The notes under the pieces: generated by a model | Told to the model about the DNA's origin: nothing | Database searches by the model: none | What the model saw: only the letters and a program-made list of their open reading frames with translations | DNA from: Halocafeteria seosinensis | Lineage: Eukaryota; Sar; Bigyra; Bicosoecida | Reading direction: 5' to 3' | Assembly: GCA_001687465.1 (NCBI GenBank) | Contig: LVLI01000308.1 | Location: forward strand, 1 to 64,000 | DNA: 64,000 bases | Program-made: the position numbers and the translations under genes | Shown: positions 1 through 10,800 of the stretch, in pieces | How the letters are laid out: every line of letters begins with the position of its first letter | How positions within the stretch are numbered: position 1 is the first letter of the stretch

Positions 1-74
1 CAATGTCAGAGGTACNGTNNNAGGCTCAGGGTCTTCTCCTGCCAGACTGAGCCTTGTCGGTACCTCTGACATTG
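1..74. repeat. nested inverted repeat (hairpin) with ambiguous bases
   Basis: Bases 1-15 are the exact reverse complement of 60-74. Inside them, 22-29 (aggctcag) pairs with 47-54 (ctgagcct). The two stems are nested, so the segment could fold as one long hairpin with an internal break around the N bases at 16 and 19-21. The Ns fall on the 5' arm, where a strong hairpin would disturb sequencing. No tRNA-like boxes are seen. It could be the end of a mobile element lying to the left of the window, or a sequencing fold-back artefact. Confidence 0.6.
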
Positions 75-199
75 TGGGCGCAGGCATGGCTCCTCCCCCG
101 ATGCCTCCTGAGCTTAACCAGTGTTGTGTTCCCCCACGGCGCATGTCAGCAAGGCTGCAGGAACAGCGGGCCCGTCGCTGCTTAACGCGGGCGCTTACC

Positions 200-264
200 G
201 CTCCTCGTTAAGAGGATGTGGTCAACTTCCCGGCCGGTGGGCTATCTGTCACATTTGTGTGTGT
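200..264 (+). mobile_element. 65-bp interspersed repeat, (GT)n-tailed short mobile sequence
   Basis: These 65 bases recur exactly at 57691-57755. Their last 34 bases recur in inverted orientation at 933-966. All copies share the same right end, which runs into a GT-dinucleotide tail. The other two copies are flanked by target-site duplications, so the sequence moves. At this copy no clear duplication is visible, and the element may extend further left than the shared 65 bases. The common 3' end and variable 5' end resemble copies made by LINE machinery (a SINE or a 5'-truncated LINE); this is inference. Confidence 0.65.
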
Positions 265-277
265 GTTTGTGGATACA

Positions 278-316
278 ATAGAAAATGATTTCTCTGTCTG
301 GTACATCATTTTCTAT
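278..316. repeat. perfect 12-bp inverted repeat
   Basis: Bases 278-289 (atagaaaatgat) and 305-316 (atcattttctat) are exact reverse complements around a 15-nt spacer. The hairpin lies just downstream of the 65-bp repeat. It might be a terminator-like or element-end structure; nothing in the sequence decides this. Confidence 0.55.
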
Positions 317-570
317 GCTATTACCTTAGGCTTATAGTGAGGGGGTTTTATTATTATTACACTGTACAGTATTATTACCTTACAGTAGAGACATCTCTGG
401 AAGGGTTTAGGACCATTTCCTTTATCCTGAAGCGCGGTGTATCGACTAAGTGTGCATTTACAAGGTTGCAAAGTATTGTGGTAATCAGATGTCTTCGAGC
501 CGTGACAGAGCCAATTCTTCCGAGGAAGACAGCGATGACGACAATTATACAATGTGAATCCCGATCACGT
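317..570. other. non-coding stretch
   Basis: Short overlapping open frames exist on both strands here, but none has a recognisable domain or convincing composition. No RNA gene or repeat was seen. Confidence 0.5.
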
Positions 571-1075
571 TTAACCACGCTCCTCCGGAGTGGGCTCGCT
601 ATTCGCCACCAGGCCTTCATCTTCTGCGGTTGCCTCGTCAGTCTCTCCCGTTCCTGGTGTTGTTGCTCTGCTCCTAAAGTCCTGCATGTGCTTCTCGAAC
701 CCTACAACCCCAAAGTCCAGCCGTAGATCATCCGCCGCGTGCCAAGTGAAGTCTTCGCTGCTCAGGTTTCCCTCCCACTCTACAAGGCACAAATCGTTCT
801 CCTCGTCGAAGTGGACAAGTCGCTTGGCCTTCCTGCTCCTATACTCCTGCATGTATTGCTCGAATCCTTCAACCCCAAAGTCCAGACGTACTGTAGGCCC
901 TCCGCGGACTGCCATGTGAAGTCTACGCTGATACACACACAAATGTGACAGATAGCCCACCGGCCGCTACGCTGATCGGGTGTCCCACCCATTCGACAAG
1001 ACATTCGTCGTTCTCCACGTCAACTTCCACGATCCTCCTCACCGGAAGCGTGTAGAACATAAATCCAGCAGCCAT
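571..1075 (-). pseudogene. broken gene with two chromodomain-like modules
   Basis: An ATG at 1075 opens a frame with a first module around ENDECLVEWVGHP. A second module follows around ENDLCLVEWEGN. Each is followed by an FTW..A..L segment and then by LDFGV.GFE...Q..RSR, so the unit is present twice in tandem. The pattern of an acidic strand, LVEWxG and then TW resembles the chromodomain core (known: chromodomains bind methylated histone tails and also occur in retrotransposon integrases). A 34-bp insertion at 933-966 brings in a stop. A separate difference of about 5 nt near 888-893 shifts the frame between the first FTW segment and its LDFGV segment. The frame ends with TAA at 571-573. The chromodomain assignment is by eye and tentative. 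Confidence 0.5.
923..976 (-). mobile_element. 34-bp insertion with 10-bp target-site duplication
   Basis: The 10-mer ctacgctgat stands at 923-932 and again at 967-976. Between them, 933-966 is the reverse complement of the last 34 bases of the repeat at 200-264. Removing the insert and one 10-mer (44 bp) reconnects the HPIS and DFTW halves of the first chromo-like module, so the empty site can be inferred. Because only the GT-tailed end of the element is present, this looks like a 5'-truncated copy. Confidence 0.8.
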
Positions 1076-1101
1076 AGTCTCATTATTATTATCATGGCTT
1101 T

Positions 1102-1650
1102 TTGACGTTCAGAATCTTCTCCAAAGCAAGTCTGCATACCGTGGACTACTACACTGTAAATCCCCGTCCCCGTCTATTTAACGCGAAACGATGCGAACCA
1201 TGCGCTGCCCACAAGTGCCGAATACTCCTCAATCTGCGATACCATGCCAGTCTTTGTGACAGCATAACCACACTGGGTCTTTCGCTCGCGGCGTACAACT
1301 CCGTATTACAGAAACAGAAAGATACATCCAGGTTGGAAAGTGTCTGCAACGGCATCGAATGGCTGCGCGCCCGATGGAGTCTGCTGCACAAACTCGACAT
1401 AGATCAGCAGAGATTTTCATCAGGAGAGATGAATGTCCTGGAGTTTGAAGCTATACAGGCATATGAACGAAAGGTTGAGCAACTTATTTCAGCCCCACTC
1501 CACTGTTACAGGTCCAAAAGGAAAGGAGGCATGGGACGCAATGCTCTTAATCTATTGCCTTTACCCCGTACGGTGACCGAAGTGGATACCCAAAGAACGG
1601 AACTCCGACGTCGACGACAGAACTTAGAAATGGGTTCCTTGGTGGAGTGA
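1102..1650 (+). CDS. unrecognised open frame, possible terminal exon
   Basis: About 182 codons are open here, ending at TGA 1648-1650, but the first codon is TTG and the first ATG in frame is only near 1429. A real product would therefore need an upstream exon or a non-ATG start. The translation is basic and mostly helical-looking, with a stretch rich in Lys, Glu and Leu around residues 70-130, and it matches no family I know. It faces the minus-strand gene that ends at 1756. It could equally be a leftover of the broken element to its left. Confidence 0.25.
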   Translation: MTFRIFSKASLHTVDYYTVNPRPRLFNAKRCEPCAAHKCRILLNLRYHASLCDSITTLGLSLAAYNSVLQKQKDTSRLESVCNGIEWLRARWSLLHKLDIDQQRFSSGEMNVLEFEAIQAYERKVEQLISAPLHCYRSKRKGGMGRNALNLLPLPRTVTEVDTQRTELRRRRQNLEMGSLVE

Positions 1651-1755
1651 TCCCTCGGAAGTAGTATGCCGAAACACCGGCTTGCTACAGTCCCCGAGCA
1701 GATTTTAATCTGCTCCCACACAATGCCACATGCATTAAGTTTTAATTATAACCCA

Positions 1756-3045
1756 TCATACGGTTTCTTCACACGGTAAATAGGAGCATATTCCTCGAGT
1801 TAACTGAAGCGTGGTTTTTTCTTGGTCATCCATTAGTAATGCGTTTCCTACTTGTGCAAGATAACTCTCGTTCGTGAGCCTCCGCTCCAAGTAGTCGGTC
1901 TGCGGTAAGTTTCTAAAATTGTACGAAGCATCTAGCCCACTATAGTGCCTAGGAAGCCGAAGTTTCCACAATTGCTTGTTTCCAAACAAGGATAGCAATG
2001 CAATGGCAGCACTTTGAACGAGGCTTGAGCTGAGCAAGAGCGAGGCTAAGTGATTGACAGGCTCGTCCAATGGTGCCGCTTTCCCCTGTTTTCGACGCTC
2101 AACAATTGTGCATAGCTGAGCCACCATACTCTCCTCGCTAATTCTCGGATACAATTGTGGATTCTGCCTGCGTACTGCATAAGCCAGCGAGAACGAGAGT
2201 AAGGGAGGCATAAGTCGTTCCGGTGAATCGCCGTCTAGTAGCATTCCAGAGCTAAAGTCCAACGGGAAATCGCCAACGGTGTCTGCTCTTATCCATCGAC
2301 ACGATGCGAGAACATTCCAAAGTCGGTTTGCTAGTACTTCGGCCGTCTTCGAAGAATGGAAATTGTGCACATCTGTTCCAATTTGGAATGTATTCATCAC
2401 CGGCTCAACTGAAGCGGCCAGATTTCGGTCCATCATGCTACGAAGGCACGCTACCACATTACATAAGTATTCCACATTAGTTCCATTTCGGCTCAAAATC
2501 GACAGCGGGATAATCGCTGAGCCATCACGAGTCTGAGAGTAAGTTTCCGCCGAAACTTGCCCCGAATAGAATAGCCGACCCATCTCTTCATTGCCAGCGG
2601 CACCAGGCGAAATTTGCTCGGCTTCGCTTATATCGTACATCTCCCGAGCTTCTTCGATCTCGGAAAAGAGGAGACATAATTTCTTGAAAGCGTTTTCGGA
2701 CAAGTCTACAAGCCTTCCTCGAGAGTTACTGCATAGTTTACCAATCCCCAATTCCGTACCAGAGTATTCCTGGAAGCACACAAACCTAACGGCTGCAACA
2801 ATGTGATGGTATTCCTTCCCACCAAGAATGTTGTTAAGCATGTTGACTTTTTCCACAAACGCATCGTCATCGTCGCTTCCCGTAGGATCGCCTTCTCCTT
2901 TCTTTCGTTTCTTCTTACTGGAAGGGTGACATGATGCATCAGGCTTCAAAACACAATTAAGGATGCTCTCTTGGGTGCAGACGATGCGTCCTTTAGAGTT
3001 ACTCTCAAACAATACGGTCATTAGTTCCACGTCGGCAGCAATCAT
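1756..3045 (-). CDS. hypothetical protein with nuclear-localisation-like basic/acidic segment
   Basis: Uninterrupted 429-codon frame with an ATG at 3045. I do not recognise the family. Near residues 44-62 a run of Lys/Arg (KKKRKKGEG) is followed by DDDD, a usual look for a nuclear localisation signal next to a CK2-type acidic patch. The rest is predicted mainly helical, with many Leu/Ala-rich segments and no transmembrane stretch or signal peptide. It might be a helical-repeat protein in the nucleus; this is inference from composition only. It lies 171 bp downstream of the EFHB-like gene on the same strand and shows no splice signals. Confidence 0.7.
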   Translation of the reverse strand: MIAADVELMTVLFESNSKGRIVCTQESILNCVLKPDASCHPSSKKKRKKGEGDPTGSDDDDAFVEKVNMLNNILGGKEYHHIVAAVRFVCFQEYSGTELGIGKLCSNSRGRLVDLSENAFKKLCLLFSEIEEAREMYDISEAEQISPGAAGNEEMGRLFYSGQVSAETYSQTRDGSAIIPLSILSRNGTNVEYLCNVVACLRSMMDRNLAASVEPVMNTFQIGTDVHNFHSSKTAEVLANRLWNVLASCRWIRADTVGDFPLDFSSGMLLDGDSPERLMPPLLSFSLAYAVRRQNPQLYPRISEESMVAQLCTIVERRKQGKAAPLDEPVNHLASLLLSSSLVQSAAIALLSLFGNKQLWKLRLPRHYSGLDASYNFRNLPQTDYLERRLTNESYLAQVGNALLMDDQEKTTLQLTRGICSYLPCEETV

Positions 3046-3216
3046 CTGGTGGGTTCACAAAGTTTTGTACCAGTCATGGATACGTTCCTGTGTGAAGATG
3101 GAGGTTCCATGAGGGAACTACAAGCATGAAAGAATCCCGCCAACGATGTCAGTACTATTTGATTTCCGTAAACTAGGTTGTTGCTATACTCAGAACGCTA
3201 CGTTAGGATGATTCAG

Positions 3217-4720
3217 TTAGTTTTCGCTCGGGCCTTCCCACCATTCGGGCAAAGTGCCAACGTCTTGAGCTTCCAGGTACTCATTTAAGCAACGACGGAA
3301 TTCTTCCAATGAAACTTTCCCTTGCTGCAGCACAACGTTTGAGAAATTGGTAATGCATGTATCTAAGTGACGTTTGTATACATCAGAAACACCTACCTCT
3401 GTAAACGTCGTCGTGGACGCTGCACGGTTCCAAATGTTGTCGATTTCTTCCTGAGTGAGCTGGTACCCAATCTTATTAAATATGTCCGTTATCTCCTCTT
3501 TCGATTTACACCGTAAGAAATCCTCGTGCTCTACATTTCTGTCTACGTAGGCAGCAGGCGCTATAAGATCGACAGCAGAGAAATCACGAAGGTCAGCTCC
3601 TTTATTCTGTGGCAGATCGTATCGGACACTGGGAACACCGAACCGCCGATCGGGGTCTTTCGCCACATTTCTATATCCCGGTCGAGTTGACTTGCCAAGG
3701 TCTGTGTCGGGAAGTTGCTCTTCAGCTGTAAAGTCACCGCGTATACAATCTCCTGCTCCCCACTCGTCTAGTTCTGAAGGTGGTCTACCGAACCTCTCAG
3801 GATAGTTGGACGGCCTTCCAGCACTGCAAGAAGAAATAAACACAATAACTCAAACTAACACTTAAAGGGAAATTAAATGAAAACAATGTAAGTTCCATCA
3901 CGTACCCTGTATATCGAGAATGCCCCAGCTCTGCTTGTTTATAATGGCGGCAGTCTTCCGACGACGCCGGTACAACGCGTGATTTCGGCTGCTGGGGATC
4001 AATGGTCGGATTTAGAACCATAGCAATTTCATTTGCGGACTTCTGTTTTGGTTTCTTGCCAAACCTATGCGTATTAGGGTCTATTCGAGCTTTGGACCAG
4101 TCAAACTCGTGATTCTTCCTAACACCAATGGGCATGTCTTTATGTGAGATTGGATATAGTTTCTGCTCCTTCTCCATATCCTCTGCGAGGTTTGGGTTTT
4201 CAGGAAATATTGATTCTTTGGCTCTGATCGCACTTAAATCTGTGGTTTGTCCAAACTTGTATTCCCCATGATCATGCTTCTCCTTGATATGTTTGGGCAC
4301 TTCGCTTCTTGGGGCACTCTTTCCCAAGGGTTTCTGTTTTGTGGAGTGATAAATCTGTTCTCCTCTCCACTCCATGTATTCATCTAAAGGTTTCTTCCGT
4401 TGATCTAGGAGGTGGTTTGTGTGGACCTCTTCTCCCATATTCACACTACCATGGACCTTGTCTTCTCCTCGAGGGTCCTCTCTCATGGGGCCCATTGGAC
4501 GGACACGTACTCCTGGTTCTTTGATATCGCGGTAAAGAGAGTCCTTGCGCGGAGTAGATCCGGGTATATTCTGGTTGGTGTTGAAGTCTAAACATTCTTT
4601 TGTGCCCTCTTCAGCAGCAAACCGTCGTAAACCAGCAGCTCGTACGCGCTGTCGTCCACCACCCGTGGTCTGTAACTGAGAGCCGCGGGTGCTCCCGAAT
4701 GGCTCCGTTGAGCTCATCAT
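3217..4720 (-). CDS. EFHB: EF-hand domain-containing family member B-like ciliary protein
   Basis: Two exons: 4720-3906 and 3823-3217. The intron 3905-3824 (82 nt) has GTACGT at the donor and TTGCAG at the acceptor, and the join keeps the frame, giving 473 residues. The sequence carries the EFHB-type phrase DRRFGVPSVRYDLP. After it come two helix-loop-helix segments (IFNKIGYQLTQEEIDNIW and a later one around VSLEEFRRCLNEYL) that look like degenerate EF-hands. Known: EFHB (CFAP21) is a microtubule inner protein of ciliary doublets. The human protein is longer (over 800 residues), so this is a shorter version. The assignment rests on motif recall, not on a search. The gene is divergent from CPT2, with about 500 bp between the two starts. 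Confidence 0.75.
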
Positions 4721-5226
4721 CGTTCGCCCTTTTCTCCTGGCTGTCCACCTCCGTTGCTAATCGACCAAGGCCGTGTGAATAGAGCCTGTTGCTCAAGTAC
4801 GTTTGTAGCAGTCAGTTAGGTCGCAGGATCAACCGACATGTGTAAGCCAACAGCACAATCTCTTTCTCACAGTCCCAGACGGTACTCCTGCTACCAATCT
4901 ATCCCAATACTTGCATCCAGGACAATCATTTCAATATCATCTCCTGTAGTCACAACCTGAGCAATCGAGGTGCTTCCAGCCTGCGCGCCAAAAAAAAGCC
5001 CGTAACGCTTGGATTCCTTATCCACCTTCACAGCTGACCACTTCACAAAACAAAAAGGTGGTGGTCGGCTTGCCCCGCCCCTGGTGCGGCAGGGGGCGGT
5101 GATATACACGAGGTTTATACAAGGTGTTTGATGGGTTTTTCTGCCACACAAGACCGGATACATGCTCCCAAATCGGTTCTCTTTGGTTCCTGTCAGTTTA
5201 CGGTTCCCTTTCCCCCAACAACAACA
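4721..5226. promoter_or_regulatory. intergenic region between divergent EFHB-like and CPT2 genes
   Basis: About 500 bp separate the two start codons, so this stretch must hold both promoters and both 5' untranslated regions. Open frames that overlap it are extensions of the flanking genes in other frames. I see no clear TATA box or other named element. Confidence 0.45.
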
Positions 5227-7778
5227 ATGCTTACACAACGCTTGTCTTCCCGCGGTGCTGGCGGAGCATTTCGAGGATTTTCGGCAGGGAAATCCCCTGT
5301 TTTGTCTTTCCATAAGTCGTTTGCTCGTCCCTTTCCACATCTCGAAGCGTTCGCACGTGCCTTCACTGCGACTACCCCGGCCGCAACAGTCCCCTCTGGG
5401 GGAACAGGTGGACGCACGCCGGAACCCTCTGAATATCTTCATGACAGCGTAATTCCCACGCTACACTTCCAGGATTCTCTTCCACGACTTCCCATTCCGG
5501 AATTGGACACAACTTTGGACAAGTAAGTGGAGTCTGCACCCCATACAGCTGCCCACGGGATCCACTTTGCGTTTTGTCTTTCCGTTTGTGGGGGATGCAG
5601 GTATCTCTACTTCGTGAAGCCTCTGGTCAGCGAAGCTACCTATCAGGAGACGGTCAAGAATGTGGAACACTTTAGGGAGAATGAAGGACCCGGACTTCAG
5701 AAAGAGCTCGTGGAGACAGACTCTCAGAATAAGCACACCAGCTATATCTCGGCCATGTGGTACGACATGTACTTGGAGAATCGAGCCTCGCTCCCACTTA
5801 ACATCACTCCCCAAATTACTTGGGCTCAAGATCCGGTTCCTGCAAAGAATGAGCAGCCAGTTAAAACTGCAAACATAATTTCTAGCGCGCTGAGATATTA
5901 CCGATCTCTTCGGGATCAGAAGCTGAACCCAGAGGTCTTTGTGCTCAAGGAAGGATTGTACAACCAGAGCTGGTACAAACGCCTTTTGGCTACCCTCCCA
6001 CGATCGGTATGATATGAGCCTGAATCCTCTGGGCACATTCGTGTTGATAGATGAGATTTGCTAAATCAATTCAGGTTGCATGGTATGGAGCTTATGCTGT
6101 AAACGCTTTTCCTTTGGATATGTATCAGTATGATCGTTTGTTTAGTTCTACCCGGATACCAAAGGTGAGTCAGCAAACAATCAAAAAATCACCGGCAGTC
6201 CACAGTGTCCAACTTATCCTTCTTGCACAGAAAGGAAAAGATGAATTGGTGTCTTTCGACGGAAGTAAGCACATCATCGTCATCAAGGGGTCCCAATTTT
6301 ACAAAGTTGATGTAATTGGAGAAGATGGGATCCCTTTGGATCATTCTACAATCGAGGCCCAGATCCGAGGCATAACAGAGGCCAAAGACGACACGTCTGG
6401 ACCATGTAGGCACACTCTTTTGTTAACACTACTGTAGTGAATTGTTTGAATAAACCGTTTTATTCGTTGCTTTGCCCGCAGCTGTAGGAGCGTTAACTGG
6501 GTGGACCAGAGATGAGTGGGCCAACGCACGTGCTGAATTAGAATCAGATCCCAAGAACAAGGAGTTATTAGAAGTGGTTGATAGTGCTTTGTTTGCAATC
6601 ACGCTTGATGAAACCAAACCTGAAACTCACAAAGAAGTCAACCAGGTAATGCTCCATGGCGATTGCCGTGACAGATGGTTTGATAAGAGCTTCAATATTG
6701 TGGTTTGCGCTAACGGTCGTGCTGGTAGGTGGAATCGGAAAAATAACATATTGTTACGTAAATGACAAATTTTGATATTTTTGGGCAGGCATTACGTGGG
6801 AACATGCATGGGGAGATGGGGTTGCCGTTTTGAGTTTTTTCAATGAATGCTTTGACGAAATCACTTCGCTACCTGAAAGGGAGAAATCGAACCCACTTCC
6901 TGTAGGTTCGAGTGATCGATACGCCCCCAAGAAGTTGGAGTGGAACCTTGGTAGCAAAGCAGTTGATTTGATTGAACGAGCAACGAACTATAATAAGGAT
7001 AAAATTTCGAAATTGGATCTCAATATTTATGAAAGCGAAAGCCTGAGCAGGAACGATATCAAGAATGCAAAACTAAGTCCAGATGGAGTTATGCAAATGT
7101 TCGTAAATTGCGAATTTCAGAGGAAAATTGCTTACCATCAATATCGGTTTCTTGCGCAGGGTACTCCAACTCGCTCATCGTAGAGCTCACGGCTATACAC
7201 CATCTACGTATGAGTCGGCTAGCACTGCAGGGTTTAAGCGGGGTAGGACAGAGACCATCCGGTCGGCTACCCCTGAGGCCCTTGAAATGTGCAAAGCATT
7301 CGACAGTAAAGACGTCGTACGTTGTTGTTTTCTTGACTTCATCAAAGTTTGACTAGGGTGATATACTTAAGTGTTTCGTAGTATACAGGATAAGGAAACC
7401 AAGCTCAAGCGATTGCAAGAGGCAGCCAGTAACCACTCGAAAATATCTACGGACTGCAAATTAGGGAAAGGAGTTGATCGCCACCTATATGCGCTGAATA
7501 AATACGCTGAGAACCATCAAATGTCTCCTGCAATGTTTGCCGATGAGGCTTGGAAGGTTATGCAGGATATTAGGCTGTCGACGTCTACTCTATCGTCACC
7601 TGCCCTGGATGGCGGAGGGTTTGGTCCGGTCAGCGAGACTGCATACTCTGTCGGTTATGGCACGGCAGATCGGGGAGTACATTTCGCAGTAAGTTCCTAT
7701 GGATTGGGCAACGACAAATTTGTCAAAGAAATCGAGGGGGCTCTGAGGGATATCAAGAATGTAGCTTCCAATAAGTAG
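5227..7778 (+). CDS. CPT2: carnitine O-palmitoyltransferase 2, mitochondrial
   Basis: Eight exons: 5227-5522, 5601-6006, 6075-6164, 6231-6405, 6482-6724, 6789-7098, 7160-7316 and 7389-7778. All joins keep the frame and give 688 residues (human CPT2 has 658). Known role: transfers the acyl group from carnitine to CoA on the matrix side of the inner mitochondrial membrane, the entry step for fatty-acid beta-oxidation. The start at 5227 gives a basic, Ser/Arg/Phe-rich N-terminus suited to mitochondrial import. Family marks are [14 protein letters not shown] near the start, [10 protein letters not shown]-like and WYGAY segments, the catalytic His in [11 protein letters not shown] (about residue 409), [14 protein letters not shown], and the carnitine-binding STSTLSSPA near residue 623. 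The donor of intron 6 (7099) is GTTCGT, weaker than the GTAAGT/GTACGT type used elsewhere, but it is the only one that restores the family alignment. Confidence 0.96.
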
Positions 7779-7821
7779 AATCTGTCGCGCTTCTGAGACA
7801 TTGTCGTTTAGTGAAATAGAG

Positions 7822-10800
7822 CTAGTCGTTCCTATACACTGTTTGAAAGACCCTTTCCATGGCATCCTGTACAAAATGGGATGCTTCGATATTCCTTTTG
7901 GTGGAATGCCTGGGTTTCACCGTGCTTGTGAGCGTTGGTTGTAAGCGAAGGTCTCTCGGGGGTGCAAATAGTTTAGATACAGCTTGCAATGCAAATTCTC
8001 CTACGCCTTCAATTCTGTTGTGTGATGATATGTTTTCTCCGCCATACCCATACTTCTGTTGCTGGTTGGCAACCCACTTTGCCAGCACATGTAACCGATG
8101 GGTGCAATCTGGGACCGATAAGGGCAGCCTCCCATTGAGGGAAAACGACCGATGCTGTTGCACATCCGCCAATCGCGCTTCTAGTGTTTGAATAGCGAGG
8201 ACAAAGTTTCTGAGTTCCTGATTTTCCAACGATAAAAGTCCGTTATCTACAAAATTCTCGTGCACGTTCCTATCAAAGACACCAGATCGTAACGCCGCAC
8301 GAGCCCAGCCGGGCATCGACGACAATATTGCCATGGCGCCCACAGCATCCGCTATTCCTTCGTCCTCTGTCGTATTTTCCAAAGTTCTCTGGATAGTAAG
8401 ATAGGCAGATGACTGTTCATTGCAGTTCAAGTTTAGTCCTAATCCATAACCCCTTCCAAAGTGATCCCGCATCATGGTGTTTCCGCTACTGCCATTGTCA
8501 GAGAGAAACGGACTGAAACAATGAGCAGCAACAGCAGTCAGAGTACGATTGCATATTATATCGCACAGGTATTGTATTCCGATAAGCTGCGCTTCCGGAC
8601 TCTTCTCCGATGTAGAGCGGATGAGCCAGGTTAGCAATCGCTGGATGCTTGTAACCTCGAAGTGGTTGATGAATTTCATCAAGTCTAGGAACCCATCCTG
8701 GCCTGGCAGCTCTCCGAGCAACTCGGCAAGGCTTTGATATTCCGTGGAATCCACGTCCACCCATTGAATTATTGAGCTAAAAACCTTCAAAACAATCCTC
8801 GAAGATTCCTTGAAGAGGACATCTCCCTCATATAGTGGTGCGAGTGAAGGCACACTTTGTATCATGAGTGATAGAAGCTCAGCTACTTCCACAGAATGAC
8901 CGCATGCGGTAAACCGCGTACCTTGATCGGGGGCCAGAGAACTCGAGGCATATAAATTGTCGAATCGGAAATTTCTAGGTGGGGAAGACGGAGATTTCCA
9001 CGATCCCTGAACAACTCCGCGACCCGCGGATGATACTCTATAAAATCCCTTCGGCTGTTTCACACTCACCGACCGCGCAGACTTTGACGGCTGCATTTCG
9101 CCATCTACGACTTTCTGTTTGCGTTCGAAAAGATGATTAGCAGGTAAAACACAGTCAGTAGGGTCAAATGCGTCGCTACCAATAGGGTAGATAAGGGGTT
9201 CCCAACACGACCGATCTTGAAGCAACGCATCGTTTAAAGAGTGTGCAATGTCTACATACATCTGATACTCTAGTCCACCAGAAAGACTACGTAGCAGGAT
9301 TAAGTATTCAGACATAGCTCTTAGCCATTCGGATCCTAACAGCGGCTGACCTCCATGCCAAGTCGTAACAAAAGATCGCCAAGGAAGATTTTCTGAGACC
9401 AGTAATAACAGGGTCTTCCGCGCAACTTCTTCCGCTGAGCGCTTGCTGTGAGAGGGGTCTTTTGACGTTTCTCTAGGCGGTGCCATTCCAACTGGGAGGA
9501 ACAGATTGGAAAAACGAATACTGGAATCTGCATGAACACGTTGTTCAAAACCTTTGAGAGGGCTACTGAAGCCCTCAAACATTTGCCTTCTTGTCGGAGT
9601 GCCCTCATCAGATCTCTGGAATCCCTGGCAAATAGTTTCTACTGCATTTAGTAATTGAATTATATCTTGCGGACTGCATTCACTACTGAATATTTGGGAA
9701 AGCTTCGTTGAAAATGGGGGAAATGAGTCATTGCTCACGATTGAGGAAGCTGCCGATGACATTTGCCGGACGCTCTGCCCTGAGAGTAGACTTTTTGCCT
9801 TTGTAGCTGAAGATATTGCTGAGACAGGCTGTAAGTGAGAATGAGGCCGCAGATGTCCGGACGGGCCACCCCTCAAGGCAGTATAAAGCAAAGAACACAC
9901 TGCTTGTAACTCACCAATATGTCGAGCAATAACTGGCAAAGCATTGTGAGCGCGAGGATTCTGACCCTCATTAGCTCCTGGCGGGTAACTATTGCTGATT
10001 CCATGCTTCAGAAGTAGAGTGCGTGTACGAGATAGTGTTTTCGCTAGTCTCAAAGCATTTTGGGACTGAATACCTTGCTGAGCAGCCCGATCCAAGGCCT
10101 CTCCCGGTAGATTGGTTGTAAAATGTTGGAGTTGGCTAATCACTTTATTGTATCGTTTGTGCTTGTCCTGTCGTAGAACCCGTGGTCTATCGTCACTCAA
10201 GCCCAGAGCCGGTATACACACGGCTTCGATTTTTTTTACCACTGAATCTATCGACTTCGCCAACGTGAAAGGGATGGGTAAATTCTCGTTCTGTCCACCA
10301 AAAAGGCGGTCCACAACATCCGATTGGGCCTCCAGTAGTGTCCAACACAATGCTAGTTCCGATTCCGTTTCCAACGTAAAGGTTTCGTCGAAACGATGGC
10401 CTAATTTGCCGAACAATGCTACGACCATCTTGCTATTCAAAACACGATGGATGTCAGTCCCACGTCCGTCCACGTTATCCGTTGTAAACTGCAGATTGAT
10501 TTGTTCGAGCATTCGCCTAAAATCTGCCAACGATGATGTCACAACTTTCCACTTGTTTGATGCTGAAGCATCCTCAGATTCCATCGTATCCATAATTTGA
10601 AAATAGTCAGCTTGAGCTCGGATAAGGAGCTCGGCAATGCTCATCCGACACTCTCCATTCATGCCAGGCGTTTGGGTAAGCACTTTACCGAAGCGTTTCT
10701 CATCCTTTAACAGAAAGCGTAGTCTATCATCGTCACCAACGTTGCAGTTATACGTTCTCTCGAGCAACCGAACGAGCGGAAGGGAGGACTTTTGTATTCG

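Noticed and set aside
3797-3905. EFHB-like frame continuing past 3905 to a hydrophobic C-terminus
   Set aside because: This is read-through of the 82-nt intron. Splicing gives a continuous match to the second exon.
4891-5442. 183-codon minus-strand frame across the CPT2 start
   Set aside because: It overlaps the first CPT2 exon and its promoter, has no domain, and the CPT2 reading is certain.
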